Source: Marchantia polymorpha subsp. ruderalis (Eukaryota; Streptophyta; Marchantiopsida; Marchantiales; Marchantiaceae). Taken from it: a stretch of DNA of 64,000 bases. The first letter of the stretch is position 1. Every line of letters begins with the position of its first letter. The notes under the pieces were generated by a model. That model worked only from the letters and a program-made list of their open reading frames with translations, made no database searches and had not been told where the DNA came from. Shown piece by piece: positions 1-11,385 of this stretch. Location of the stretch: NCBI GenBank assembly GCA_037833965.1, contig AP031351.1, forward strand, positions 6,708,501 through 6,772,500. Reading direction: 5' to 3'. A program made the position numbers and the translations under genes.

Positions 1-158
1 AAGCATCTCCACTGACTTAATTCGGATGCAGTGAGACGTCTGTAGTCTGGTAGCGCTTTAAGAGCTACTCTTGGGCTGACAATTTCTCGTGACCAAAATG
101 CGCTGTGCGAGTTTGAGACGTATCGTACTGACTCGAATATTTTGTATTCCTCTTGCAG

Positions 159-2391
159 GTGCAAGAACTCGCGAAGCAGACTGGTATGAATGAAACTGTC
201 CAGGATCTGTCTGTTTACAAGGAGACTGAAGAGGAATTGCCACTAGATGTGAACGAGAAACTTCTACAATCTGTTTTGAAGCTACAAGCTATGTTCCGAC
301 TTGCAGCTGCAAGACGAAAGCAAGTTCTCTCCAGGTCTACGAGGAGATCCTCGCGACGACTTTCCGCGAGGGTTTTGGATCAACTCTTTGGAGATATCGT
401 ACCAGAAGATCAACGAGGACTTACCCCTGTCGAAAATGTCGTTCAGTGCCTTCAGCTCGAGAGGTCGTGTTCAGAAATTGGTATTGTTCGATATGAGTAT
501 TGTGAACAGGCGTATGCGGCCATGATGATCCAGGCCCTCTGGAAAGGTTATTCAGTGCGAAAAATATTCGCCTCACGTACAAACAAGCAGCTAGTTGATT
601 GTAAAGAGCAGCAACTAGTGAATGGTACAAATTTCGGCCCAGAGAAACTCAGAGCAGACGAACTGAGCGCTGGCCGTACGATATTCAGATGGCTTACCTT
701 CTGGAGGGAACGCTCTCACTTTGTAAAGATAAAGAAAGTCACAGTGTTCATTCAAAGGCTTATCCGTGGATGGCTGTGTCGTTGTAAATTTTTGCAAGCA
801 AGAAAGTCCGTCGTATGTATTCAGGTTAGTGATCCTGCTTCGAACGCGTTCTCTTGTTCTCTACTATGATTCGTTCTATTATTGACTACATCGAGAGTTC
901 TTATGATAATTTGCTTCATGTTTCATTGTTTTCAGGCACATTGGAGGGGCTTCTTACTGCGTAGAGAGATCAGTCTGGTCAACCAAGAACTATTGCAGCT
1001 CCGTCAGCGAATTCAGTGTACAGCAGCCAGTGTACAGGACAGCGATCGCCTGGGAAATAGACTGACTGAAGCATTAGCACTTCTTCTGGGCCAGAAGACT
1101 GTGACCGGCATATTGAGTATATGCCGAACAATAGGTATAGAGGAATTTATCTTGCGAAGGGTGAAATGACTAAGAGGCCTTTGAGTTTTCAGACTTCCAA
1201 GTTTTCAGGTTTTCAGATGGTTAAGTTCATTCACTGTGTCGTTTATTTTCATGCAGACGTAGCAACGCATCACTCGAAAAGTTGCTGTGACCGATTAGCT
1301 GAAGCAGGTGCAGTGACGAAAATTTTGAATCTGATTCAAACCATTAATCGCAGTCCTCCTCACGAACAAGTGTTGAAGCACGCTCTGACAATCCTGAAGA
1401 ATCTTGCTCACCATCTGCATCTGAGACTACGTATTGCTGAGGCTCCAGGTGCTATAAGTATAATCACTGAACAGCTCCACATGTTCAGGTATTTTACAGA
1501 ATCCAAAGCCTCACTCATCTTAATGCCAAAATTATTTTCTTCTCTAAGATTTTCTATGATAGGGGGTGCTTCTAATTGTGGAAACAAGCAATTACAGAAT
1601 TTAACTCGAAGGGGGCGATGAACGCAACTCAGTTCTCACAACTCCGCGATGGCCCCTCCTGTGAACTGGCAGTAGGGAGACAAATTCTGATCAATAATCT
1701 TGCAATGACTATACTCCTTTGCAGATACAAGGAAGACATATTCATGAGGGCAATGGAAGTTTTGAAGCAAGTATGCGAGCTTCCCGTAGGAATCGCGGTC
1801 TTGCAGCGTGAACCGCAAATTTTCCGACGTCTTCAGCTCGTTGCTCAGTCGTTGGATCGTAAGATCCAAGTTGAAAAGAGGTATGACTCATGCTGAATAT
1901 GGATACTTTCCAGGAGGTTTTTGTGATACTCAACTAGATAGTGCAACTCTGCATGTGATCACTGCATCCCGCTACTGGAGTTACTTATCTCTCAGGTTAA
2001 AAAACAACTGAAGAATCGATTTGACGTAAGATGCGTATCATGTGTACATGGTATTGATAGTCAAATCGGTCGTTTTGTTCTTGACATTTAAGCGACTAAC
2101 CTATGGAAGTGTCGCAGAAATCTCGACAAATTACCTCCTTCCACGGCTCCTGTACAGAGGAAGCTAGCCGAGAAGAAGCTTGTCGAGGCGTCGGGTCAAT
2201 TTTCATCCGTAATGTCCCTCTTGAAGGGGATCACCCAACTCGAGCACAGTCAGAGGAGGAAGACCACGCCGATGAGTGTACCTGTCCCCAGCGTTTCAAA
2301 GCAAGTGCCTCGAAGTTGCCACCGGCCGTCTTTGGCCCCAAGACCTTCTCTGGCACAACGGGTTCCCCTCCAAGATAGAACGAACTGGTGA
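159..2391 (+). CDS. ASPM: ASPM-like (abnormal spindle) protein, 3' part, five exons visible
   Basis: C-terminal 508 residues of a plant abnormal-spindle homologue, a microtubule-associated protein of spindle and phragmoplast arrays; the gene starts upstream of the window. Exons are 159-824, 936-1134, 1257-1488, 1725-1880 and 2118-2391 (TGA at 2389). All introns are GT-AG and all phases join. The first visible exon follows a polypyrimidine-CAG acceptor at 156-158. Four calmodulin-binding IQ-type motifs are readable: LKLQAMFRLAAARR, MMIQALWKGYSVRK, VFIQRLIRGWLCR and, across the first intron, VCIQAHWRGFLLRR. An armadillo-like helical region follows, with the plant-ASPM signatures ATHHSKSCCDRLAEAGAV and VLKHALTILKNLA. 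The tail is basic and Ser/Pro-rich (KLPPSTAPVQRKLAEKK). The calponin-homology domain expected in this family would lie outside the window. No frame lesions are seen. The family call is firm; the upstream exon structure is unknown. Confidence 0.85.
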
Positions 2392-3409
2392 TCTCGGAGC
2401 TCGCCGTGACTCTAGACTGTGACCTGTACATTAGACCGTAGCTGCACTCGGACTGATAATCTATCACACGAAGAGTTCAGAACAGACTCAGTCCGGACAC
2501 GACCGCTTTGACCGGTTCACAAGTGTAACATTATTACCATTTCATATTGAAGCATTCGGGGTATACGCCCCTTCCAAAGCGTCCATTCATTGGCAAGTAT
2601 CGAGTGTGGTTGAATTTGATGCCCATGCGGTTCTGCTCGGAGTAAAGAAGGTGATGGTGGTCATGCCTCCAGTCGAAACGGGAATCTCATTGTCCAACCG
2701 TGACATTGGAAAGCAACGAGTTTTCGCTCCACATGTTGACTAGCGCCATGTTCTTTTGTCCCGTAGGTGGAGAGCAAGTTGACAAGAGTGACACGCCTCA
2801 GGGAGCACTGATTGAATGATTCGACCCGCGGCTTAGCTCACAAAATTCCCAGGACGCAAGATATTAACAACCGTCGACACGACTCGGGAGGAGTGCGCGG
2901 ACCGGAGCCCGCCCGGAGCCTATCTGATTCCCGTCTTGCGTCCTCGTGATGTGGAGTCTGTGACTTTCAATCTGCCAGAATCCTCTCGGGACGGGGACGG
3001 GGCCGCGTTAGTCGCCTTTGTACCCCTCCGTATGAGTGAAAGTCAAACCCTCCATTAAACAACTGCCGTCGCCTTGACCCGCCAGCAACAACCCACCCGC
3101 TTTATCCGGTCTCCAGGATCCGACCCGACCCGTCCCCACCCGGTCCGGCCCGGCCTTGCCTTGCCCTTCCCTGCCCGCCCTGCCCGGCCCTTGTGTCGTC
3201 TGCTTGTCTGTGCGCGCTGGCTGGCTCCTTGCCTGCTTTCTGCGACGTCGGCTCTCTAAGCGACGCGGAAAGGAGACTTCACCAACTCTTCTGTCTCTTC
3301 CTCCATCTAACGATTCTCGGAGTTCGAGAAAGCATGGACCGTGCACTGTCCTCGCCAGCCCGGCTGCCGTGAATCCCTAGGCCCGAGCCCCTCTCACGCA
3401 AAACTCCTT

Positions 3410-3444
<35 letters not shown>

Positions 3445-3760
3445 TTGCTTGACTGCCTGCCGGGAACCTTTCTCTCTTGTCCGGCGCAGCCATTCACGAG
3501 TTTTCTGTCTGGCATTCGTTCTGTCGGGGCTCTTCCTTCAGGCACTTCTTTCTTCTTTCCTCCATCCTGCGTTCCCCTGACAGTTCTGGCTGAACCCGAC
3601 AGCCTCCGAGCCTCGCGACTGAGTCCAGATCGCGATATTGTTGGGGTGTCTTTTTACTGTCCCGTTCGAACACCGGGACTCGTTGTGTATCGTACCAAGA
3701 GTTCATGGGAGAGCGTAAACATTCAGCGATAGGCCTACAAAGTAACGAGTCCAGTCATGT
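2392..3760. other. ASPM 3' flank followed by a GC-rich, pyrimidine-rich island
   Basis: No gene recognised. The first few hundred bases are presumably the 3' UTR of the ASPM-like gene. From about 2880 to 3740 the DNA becomes GC-rich, with strings of C-rich Pro/Arg-coding triplets in every frame and a long CT microsatellite, then drops abruptly to AT-rich DNA near 3760. The open frames here (for example 3008-3346 on the minus strand) are low-complexity and look like by-products of composition. The texture matches the 5'-UTR/promoter DNA of the RING gene near 28080-28500, so this could be a promoter or first exon whose gene I cannot see. Confidence 0.5.
3413..3440 (+). repeat. (CT)14 microsatellite
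   Basis: An uninterrupted run of fourteen CT dinucleotides inside the GC-rich island. Such tracts are common in plant 5' UTRs and core promoters and are also length-unstable. Confidence 0.95.
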
Positions 3761-4559
3761 AATTTTTTGCAAAATAAATGGATGCGGGACAATTAAAAAA
3801 AATTATTACTTTTATCTCGTGTCTAGGATCCAAGCGGTACTACACATGATACTGTAACTAAAAATAGAAATTTCATTGACATACAGTTCTAAAGATTAAA
3901 ATGAATATATATATGGTTTGTCTCAGCTAGTCTATGTTCGCATACACAAAGATTATTTAAACACTAATTTGTATCACGAAGATATCTGATAAATTGTCTT
4001 GAGATATTAATTGATTCATCATTGGTAAATTAACAATGATTACACAGACTTGAACATCTTACTCCAAGTCATGTTTTGATAATTGTATCATCTATATGAT
4101 CATTCTGTTCAAATTGTATATACTCTAAAGAAAATGAAGAGAATTTCGTGTGCGAATACTTGGTTCAACACTGAAAGTTTTTCTGAAGAGATCAATAAAA
4201 ACAATGTATGAAAACATCTTTAGCCAAGAGGAAACATCAACCATCCAAATTCATGATAAGGTTTCAAAACTTCAATTAAGTATATCTTTAGTGAAAATCA
4301 TCCCAGAGTTCAGAACTAACAAAGCATTTTTCATCCAAACATTAATCATCATGTCATGAATTTTTTTATATATATTTCACTATTTTGAGCAATAATAATT
4401 ATGACTCTTCTTTGACTTTTCAAAAATACTGTTAAGTCAAACTTTACTTGTAATCCAAGATTACATTTCATCAAATTGTAAAAAGATTTGTAAACTTAAT
4501 AAAGATTGAGATTCTTTAAAATCCAAATTGTGTTTGCATTTAGGCATATATTCATTATT

Positions 4560-4760
4560 ATGAATTGTGACACCAGATGTGGTAAGTATTAAATAGTATT
4601 ATTAGTAGTCAAGGATTTCATCATGGTTAACTTAGGTATGATTAAATCTAACTAGTTATGACTTGTTTCATCAATGAAGAAGTGACGATTTTTAGTATCT
4701 TAGAGTGTTGATGTGTGTGTACTTGAATGATGAATGAAGAGAATGTGTGAGAGTGTGTCG
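4560..4760 (+). repeat. segment similar to an LTR-like region at 55165-55370 (opposite strand)
   Basis: Read on the plus strand, this stretch resembles the minus strand of about 55165-55370. Shared blocks in the same order include CTTGTTTCA-N-N-AATGAAG-N-AGTGA, a TTTTTNAGTATCT block and ATGTGTGTNTACTTGA-like and GAGAGTGTG-like stretches. The similarity fades on both sides. It is best explained as a diverged copy, perhaps a solo LTR fragment, of the second LTR family suspected inside the Copia element at 50686-57292. Confidence 0.45.
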
Positions 4761-5111
4761 GAGATATCAATATGAGGAGGAATGTAATCATCTTTAGTTT
4801 GATTAGGAAATGTAACCATCTTTAGCAATTCAAATTATGGATTTGAATTGCGAACGACTCGATCTGATTTGGTTCAACACTTATGTAGAAATTAGAATAT
4901 TATATCGACGGAAGAGATTGTGGAGAGAATTTTTTGTGAAAATTTATGGAAAAAAATATTATAGAACTTTGATAAAATCACCTATACTTTTGATGATTCT
5001 TTTGTTGAGAGTTCAAATGTGATTATACCTACTTGTGTTAGAGTGAGTGTGAGAAAGCATGGGAACATAAGTTTAAATGGATGAGATTCCCCAACGCAAT
5101 CATGACGGAGA

Positions 5112-5166
5112 TGAAGAAGTTGAGAAAAGTGACAGTTATTGACAATCGCTTTTCTCAACTTCTTCA
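5112..5166. repeat. perfect 18-bp inverted repeat (hairpin), 19-nt loop
   Basis: Arms 5112-5129 and 5149-5166 are exact reverse complements (arm TGAAGAAGTTGAGAAAAG) separated by 19 nt. No gene is associated with it. Confidence 0.9.
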
Positions 5167-5449
5167 ATCAATGTGATCAAATCATACCAAACAACAACCC
5201 ATGGAAGATAAAATCTTTGCATTGAAGAGTGAGACGGTAGAGAGAGAAAGAGTTGGAGAGATGAAAGTTGAGTTTCAAGTTCAAGCTTTCCATGTTTAGT
5301 CGATACCAACTCCTATTGATGCACCTAAGTCATCAATTGATCTAATCAAATCAAAACCAGATCTTCAAGAGATTGAAGATCAAATAGATTTTTTGTTTCG
5401 AATGAAAAAATCTTGTAAGGTAAAAGCTTACAAAACTGCAGGCTAGAAC

Positions 5450-5473
5450 AACCCCGACCATATGATCGGGGTT
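5450..5473. repeat. 24-bp imperfect palindrome
   Basis: AACCCCGA at one end pairs with TCGGGGTT at the other, and the centre CCATATGA is palindromic except for one base pair. It lies at the edge of a less AT-rich block and looks like a cruciform-forming site or the remains of repeat termini. Confidence 0.85.
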
Positions 5474-7543
5474 TTACGGCATACGATGACCGTCGTGACG
5501 GTGTCAACTTTCAGCAGGTCCAGCACTTAACCAATAGTCAATGCACCCTGGTTATGTGAACACGTGTCGACTATCAGATAATCACATTAATCCTACTCCT
5601 GCTCTAGCTTCTTCGTCCTTTCACATCAGAAATTCTGCCCACAGAAGGCCACTCAGGCCTCGTTTGTCTGCGACTCGTCCTCACGCAGTCTAAGTGCACT
5701 TGCAGATGATCGTCATCTTACGGAACCAGTCACGCAAAAAAGTAAAAGCCACGCAGTCTGCATGAGCCAAACGACGATTATCACATCATTCAATCGTTCA
5801 AGTGCAGAAACGGAGTACATGATCCCATAGCAGGATTGAAACCTGACTCTGATACAGAGAGCTTTCTCCAATCTTTTGTTGCTCTTTGACGTGAATTTTG
5901 CTACACAGTCTGATTTTACCATGAGTGTTGATTAAGAGTTCCATGAAAATGCTTGTGGGAAAAAAAGCATTGATTTGTGCTCCCGGCACAATGAAGATGA
6001 TCGTTAGGTTCATGGTTGTGTGATTCAAAATGCATCTTGCGTTCCTGTATTAATTTTAAAATTGAAACTTTTTGGACGAGTTCTTTTTAGTACACTTGTA
6101 CAATCACACATAGAAACAAGTTGACGAGGAATGATTAGTTTCCATTGTTACAAACTAGCCTTTGTGAGTAGCGACTTGTCTATGTCTATCCATCTCTTTG
6201 TTTGTCTAACCAGTGTGTCTGCGTGTGTGCCTACCTTCACACAATCAAGCAAGCCACGCTAGGCACAAGCGGATAACTTGTGAATCATACATATAAAAAG
6301 AAAATCGATTCTTCTAAAAATAGTCGTCAAGCTGTCAGCTCGAACAACCCATTAGGGGCATTAAATCACAACACTTCTCATTTGCACCCCACCTATGGAA
6401 TCTGAAAACAATTATGTTGTACTCACTATGATGGTTTCTATCACACTGAGATATCACCTAGCTTTTGACATGTAGTTTACAATCTATTCATCAATGACAA
6501 TGTCAATGATCAATGTGGCCGAGATCCATATCTGTAAAAGAACCATGAATGCTACTTTCTCAGGGTTACGGACTGAATAAGAATTATGCATTTGAAACAA
6601 TGCAACATGTCCATTATAAGCTTTCTTAGAGTGAAGCAACATCAAGTAGTGACCTCAATTTCTATATTTCCATTTCAAGACAACAAATGCGTACATTTAG
6701 AAGAAGCACGTCACACTCACAGCAGGTAGGTTCCCCAGATGAGAATAATGTAAATTTTATGAAGAACAAATACAACAAGAACAAGACCATAACAACAACA
6801 TTATACAGAGTTGTCACAACTTGAATATCTTCAGTTGCTATCTCCGCTTGCAACAAGTTTGACGTGCTGAGAGGTTTGTGCAATCATCTGGTTAGACAAA
6901 GTTGTTAGGACTTCCATGACTTCTGCCACTAATCCCAACTACAAGAAGTGCATTCATTTGAAGAAAAACAAGATCACTTCCAAAATTTGTCATGTAGTGT
7001 ACAAAATTTTTTAATTGCTTGATTTTTTTTGTGTTTATCAATGAGGCTTCAATACTAGCATGTTTGCCTCACTATCTGCTGGAAAAAAAAATTCTGAGAT
7101 TTTTTTGGTATAACTAGGTATACACTAGCGAATTTTTGATACATCTCCACGGGTGTAAAATGATGAACAGAACTCCCACTGATGTATTTAGGACTTTTAC
7201 ACCTTTAGGTGCTGCTTGAACTAGCTTATCATGTCTTCATGGGCAGATTTCACCTACTTAGTACTATTTACATCAGATCTAATTGCCCAGCCATGTACCA
7301 TCCCAAGAAAGATCTTGAAGGAGCTTGCCACCTGAGCCATGTAAACACAATTAAGACTCACTTTTAGTGCCTCGCCGCAAGGATACAATTGCAAATAAAG
7401 ACTCAAAGTATGCAGTATACTCAACTGGGAGACTAATTGAGGTTACATAATATAGATTTGGCTTCATTGTCTGCAGCAAGGCTCTGAGCCCGTTTGTAAC
7501 ATGGAATCAATGAGTGATATAGAAGGAAAGTATGCCATAATAT

Positions 7544-7839
7544 CATGAGACTCACGGTCAATTGTACAACTAGGCAACATAATAAATAGTTTGTGAATGT
7601 AAAGCCATGCACTTCCCCGTATGATGGTAGTTCTCAAACTTCGTCACTGTGATTTTAACTTTTAAGATTTCATTTCAATGACAAAAACATGCATGAGACT
7701 CACGGTCAATTGTACAACTATGCAACATTATAAATAGTTTGTGAATGTAAAGCCATGCACTTCCCTGTATGATGGTAGTTCTCAAACTTCGTCACTGTGA
7801 TTTTAACTTTTAAAATTTCATTTTAATGACAAAAACATG
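7544..7839 (+). repeat. tandem duplication, two 148-bp units
   Basis: Unit 1 (7544-7691) and unit 2 (7692-7839) start with CATGAGACTCACGGTCAATT and differ at only about five or six positions, so the duplication is young compared with the surrounding decayed DNA. Four bases (CATG) of a third copy follow. The units have no evident coding content. Confidence 0.95.
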
Positions 7840-8513
7840 CATGCGTAAATCAGTTGTGGAGACGTTAGTAAAACATAATGGTAGTTATTTAGTACAAAGA
7901 GATGAAAAGAGGGAAATTTAACTCAAGTTCCTACAGATCTTTGTTCAATACACATGAAGCCAAGTTATCACGTACCTCTAGTCCGGAAGAAAGAATAATC
8001 TTGGATTCCTCGGCTTTTTGGCAGTTACTTTGTGATCAGTTACAGGATTACTAAATTGAACGGGCACTTTGAATGTTGAACACCATGGTAAAAACTATTA
8101 TTCAGACTTCCACACTGTTTCAACTTTTCTTTGGTAGATATTAGTGTGATAGGTCAGTTTTTTTGTTTTTTCAGAAATAGAATACTAGGTTGGAAAATTG
8201 AGGTCGTTTTTAATCTTTTAGGGTAGAAGTAATTAGATTAGAATAGAAAAGCTTTGTTATGGTGGAGAGTAGGTAGTAGTAGCAATTCAGAGGGACCTTC
8301 AGCCGGAGCGATGGCCTTCAGGACTGCGGTGAGGTTTGAATCCAGAGGGACAGATCGGGAAGAAGGAAGACTTACCTTCTCTAAATACCCAGACAGGTAC
8401 TAAGGAGAGGGTACTCAGCGTGCACGAATGAGGACCTCGGAGCTTCGCGGTCACATGAATGATGAAGTACACCTGTGGACGTAAAAGATAGTGCCGCACA
8501 GGAAAGAATTTGA

Positions 8514-10860
8514 ATGGCGGCACCTTCAAATCACACACATGGAAAACCGTTGCGACGACGGGGTGTGCCCAAGGAGCCGAGAGCTCGACGCTCGCATTTC
8601 ACGAACACATTGTGCAATCGACGCGGGATAGAGGCACAAAGACGAGAGCGAAGGGAACCAGCGATGGCGCGACCGATCAAATTGCATGCTTTGCGAGTGC
8701 CCGAAGTCGGATTATCGCCGCGATTTGATCCACACAAAGATGGATTTCCTGTTGTGGGGTTGGAATTGGACGAGCGACGCGATCGTTTAGGAGTGAGATA
8801 ACAATGGGTTGCCGAAGCCATCGGGCTATCGAGGCAATCTCAATACTTGGCAAATCTGGGACTGGAAGAAGGTCCTTAATCGGTGCGGAGGTGACGACGG
8901 TGATCTTACATTTGATAGCGAGAGTGTTCGAGTGACGAGAGAAGAGGTAAAAGCTTATGTTGACGTGTTCAAGCATCGCCGCATTGGGATAATTGTTAAC
9001 ACACAGTGTGGTAGCGTGACTGAATGAGGCGGAACATCGAGATGGCTTTGATGCAGATTCTTTGTCCGTCTCAACCAACCTATATGATGACTTGGTAGGT
9101 GGGATTCATCGAGAGAGCATTGCGAGGAGATCGTATTCATTAGGCTTATATCTTCTAGACAGCCACCCGGCAACACATCCGGTTGATTCAAGGAGGGTCC
9201 GCTTGTTATTTGTCTCCGTTCTTGATCAACTTCTACACGCGTATGGGAATATTGACTCTTCAGAGATTGAAGTCTTTCCATCACGAGTAGTGTCATGCTC
9301 ATCCTTCAATTAGTTTAAATATGTGTATAGGTATATATATATGGAAGGGCTAATTATCCCTTGCCCCAATAGAGGAAAAAGTGATCAAGAGGCCGGCAAG
9401 ACTCACAGCCGAGGAAGAAACGAAGAATCGATGAGGCCGCCTTAGCAGAGTACCGGTTACAACGTGCGGCTCCCATTGAAATGCGATCACCAAACTTTTG
9501 GGCCAGGTCAAAGATGAAGGCCAAAAGGTTGATTTTGAAAGACTGTAGTAGCACGGAGAGTAGGATGGCTGCGGCGAGAGGTCGTCGTGTGCATGAAGCA
9601 GGGCCAACGGAGAGCGCAACCATAGAGAAGAAGAAATCAGAGGGAAAGAAGCCCCGAATTATAGAAGGACGGCCGACACTTGGTAACCCACAACGGGCTT
9701 CAAAGAAAGATAAGGGAAGTCGGTCTTGATTGAGGAATTTGCCTTGAGGCTGAATGAGGTTCCTTCAGAGGGCATCCGAATGAAGGTTCCTCGCGAACGG
9801 CTCGCTGAGGTACTGACGATGTCATCAGATACTAAAGAAAAACCTGTGGCATTGGAGGAAGTTGCGGCGAAGGCCGTAGAAGACGTAGCAACAGTTAAGA
9901 ATGGACCGCAGAAGGTAGACTCACTCCGGACCTCCACTTACATAGTCATACTAGAGACGGGTGAGGAACTCTCAGCGGAAGAAACATAGTCGCCAATCCT
10001 TGATGCCGCCGACATGTTTTGTGTGCAGGTACTTCCGTTGCTCTAGTGCCTCGACCGGAAGCGAGAGAAGTATGCAAACGGCCGCACCAATGAGTACTAC
10101 GTGGAGATAGTGCGTAATCGGACATTAACCAAGGTAGCGGTGGCGGCTGAGGTCGCCGCGAAGGAACGTAAGAGTCAGCCAACAGAAGCGAGATACCAAG
10201 CATTTCAGAAGAGACTAGCTGAGGAAGTTGAGAAGCAAAGACAATCAGAGCAAGTCGTCGAGGGTCTTCAAAAGAACGTGCAGAGAATCAAGTGCGCAAG
10301 TTTGGACCTCTTGAGCATGTTGAAGGCATGTAGGTTGATGAGTCATTGAAGGTTGATGAGTTGTTGGCTCCCGTGAAGCAGAAGGAGCAAGAGTATCAAA
10401 TCGAGTTGGCGGTAAGGGCGGAGAAGCTGACCGATTACGAAGCTGCGCGGATCTCGGACCTAGAGCTGATTGAGAAGCTAGAGGCTTAGTGCAGTAAACT
10501 GAGGACGCAACAGTCGCAAGCTGAGGAGCAGTTATGCGAGTTGGAAGCGAAATTGACGGAGACCGAGGAGAAGAATCGGCAACTATCCGAGGGGACGCGT
10601 GATGCCTTAACAGCGAGAGTGAAGCGGTGTTTGCGCGGATATGTTTTGTGGCAGATCGAATCACACTATGGACTTCTGTTACGCGAGATTGAGCATCGTT
10701 CAGCTGAGTTGATAGTGCGAAGAGGACGGAGGCATCGTCGGATAACCAAGAAGCTCAAATCGTATCTTACAAGATTGAGAAGCGGTGGCGAATCTGAAGT
10801 TAGAATTAGTAGATGTTTTGAGAAGATTAGGTTTAGAGCTGAGGTTAGAGTGAGCGGCAA
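8514..10860 (+). pseudogene. decayed coiled-coil protein gene, probably repeat-borne
   Basis: At least five frame-shifted pieces read in a consistent order on the plus strand: 8514-8801 (basic N-terminus, then PIKLHALRVPEVG), 8809-9027 (NRCGGDDGDLTFDSESVRVT), 9062-9313 (LVGGIHRESIARRSYSLGLY), about 9400-9729 (RAAPIEMRSPNFWARSKM), and 9726-10349 (RTNEYYVEIVRNRTLTK, then a helical segment). A last piece to about 10860 is strongly coiled-coil (QAEEQLCELEAKLTETEEK, then ARVKRCLRGYVLWQIESH). In-frame stops lie at 9987-9989 and shortly after, and again near 10487. The intact gene would have encoded a protein of some 750 residues with a globular N-terminal half and a coiled-coil C-terminal half. My impression is that it belongs to a multi-copy bryophyte family, but that is memory, not proof. 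Its position next to Copia debris suggests spread by transposition. No catalytic motif is visible. Confidence 0.65.
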
Positions 10861-11385
10861 CTGCCAACTCCGTAGGTGTAGAACCTGTTCGGTGCTCGCA
10901 TCGCAGCGGGTGACAATTTTGATAGTTATGAATAAAGTAGTCCATGTAAGTAGTTTCTTAGTTTTAGAACTCTGTATTCTCCGCTCATTTGTGAGTTGAG
11001 TGTGTTGATCAGAGCGTGAGAGGTACTTCGGTTTGACGAAGATACCGCATCCGAAGTAGGAGCTTCAATTGGAATGTTCTGAAATAGTGATTGGCTAGTG
11101 AGAGGATTTAAGCAAATTCACAATTGGCAGTTGCCTGCATGTCGTCTGAGTGTACTACTTGGGAATTTTTCCCCCTGAATCTTAAGTTAAGGTCGCGATC
11201 GACTTCTGAGTTGTTGCAATTGCTTGTTTTAGGTGTGTGTGTGTGTCTTACGTTGCATTGTGTGTCCTCCGAGTCAAACACCTGCAGTACTTCTGGGAGT
11301 GAAAGTAGCTTGAGAATTCAAACTCCTCAATAGATTGTTAAGAACGTGACAATTGGTACTCTTTGTGTTGTTTTGATTGGTACCA

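Larger units (their letters stand above)
3761..8282. other. AT-rich intergenic DNA without recognisable genes
   Basis: Only short, unrelated open frames occur. The stretch holds an LTR-like segment near 4560-4760, two strong inverted repeats (5112-5166 and 5450-5473) and a 148-bp tandem duplication (7544-7839), listed separately. A short less AT-rich block at about 5440-5760 and the piece around 7140-7500 look like old repeat debris, but I could not match them to an element type. Confidence 0.6.

Noticed and set aside
3008-3346. 112-residue minus-strand frame
   Set aside because: Low-complexity product of C/G-rich repeats; overlapping frames on the other strand are equally long.
8310-8350. 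GGTTTGAATCC, resembling a tRNA T-arm
   Set aside because: No acceptor stem or anticodon arm can be folded around it.
9350-9937. minus-strand frames of about 90 residues
   Set aside because: Antisense to the coiled-coil pseudogene, whose plus-strand reading is coherent over 2.3 kb.
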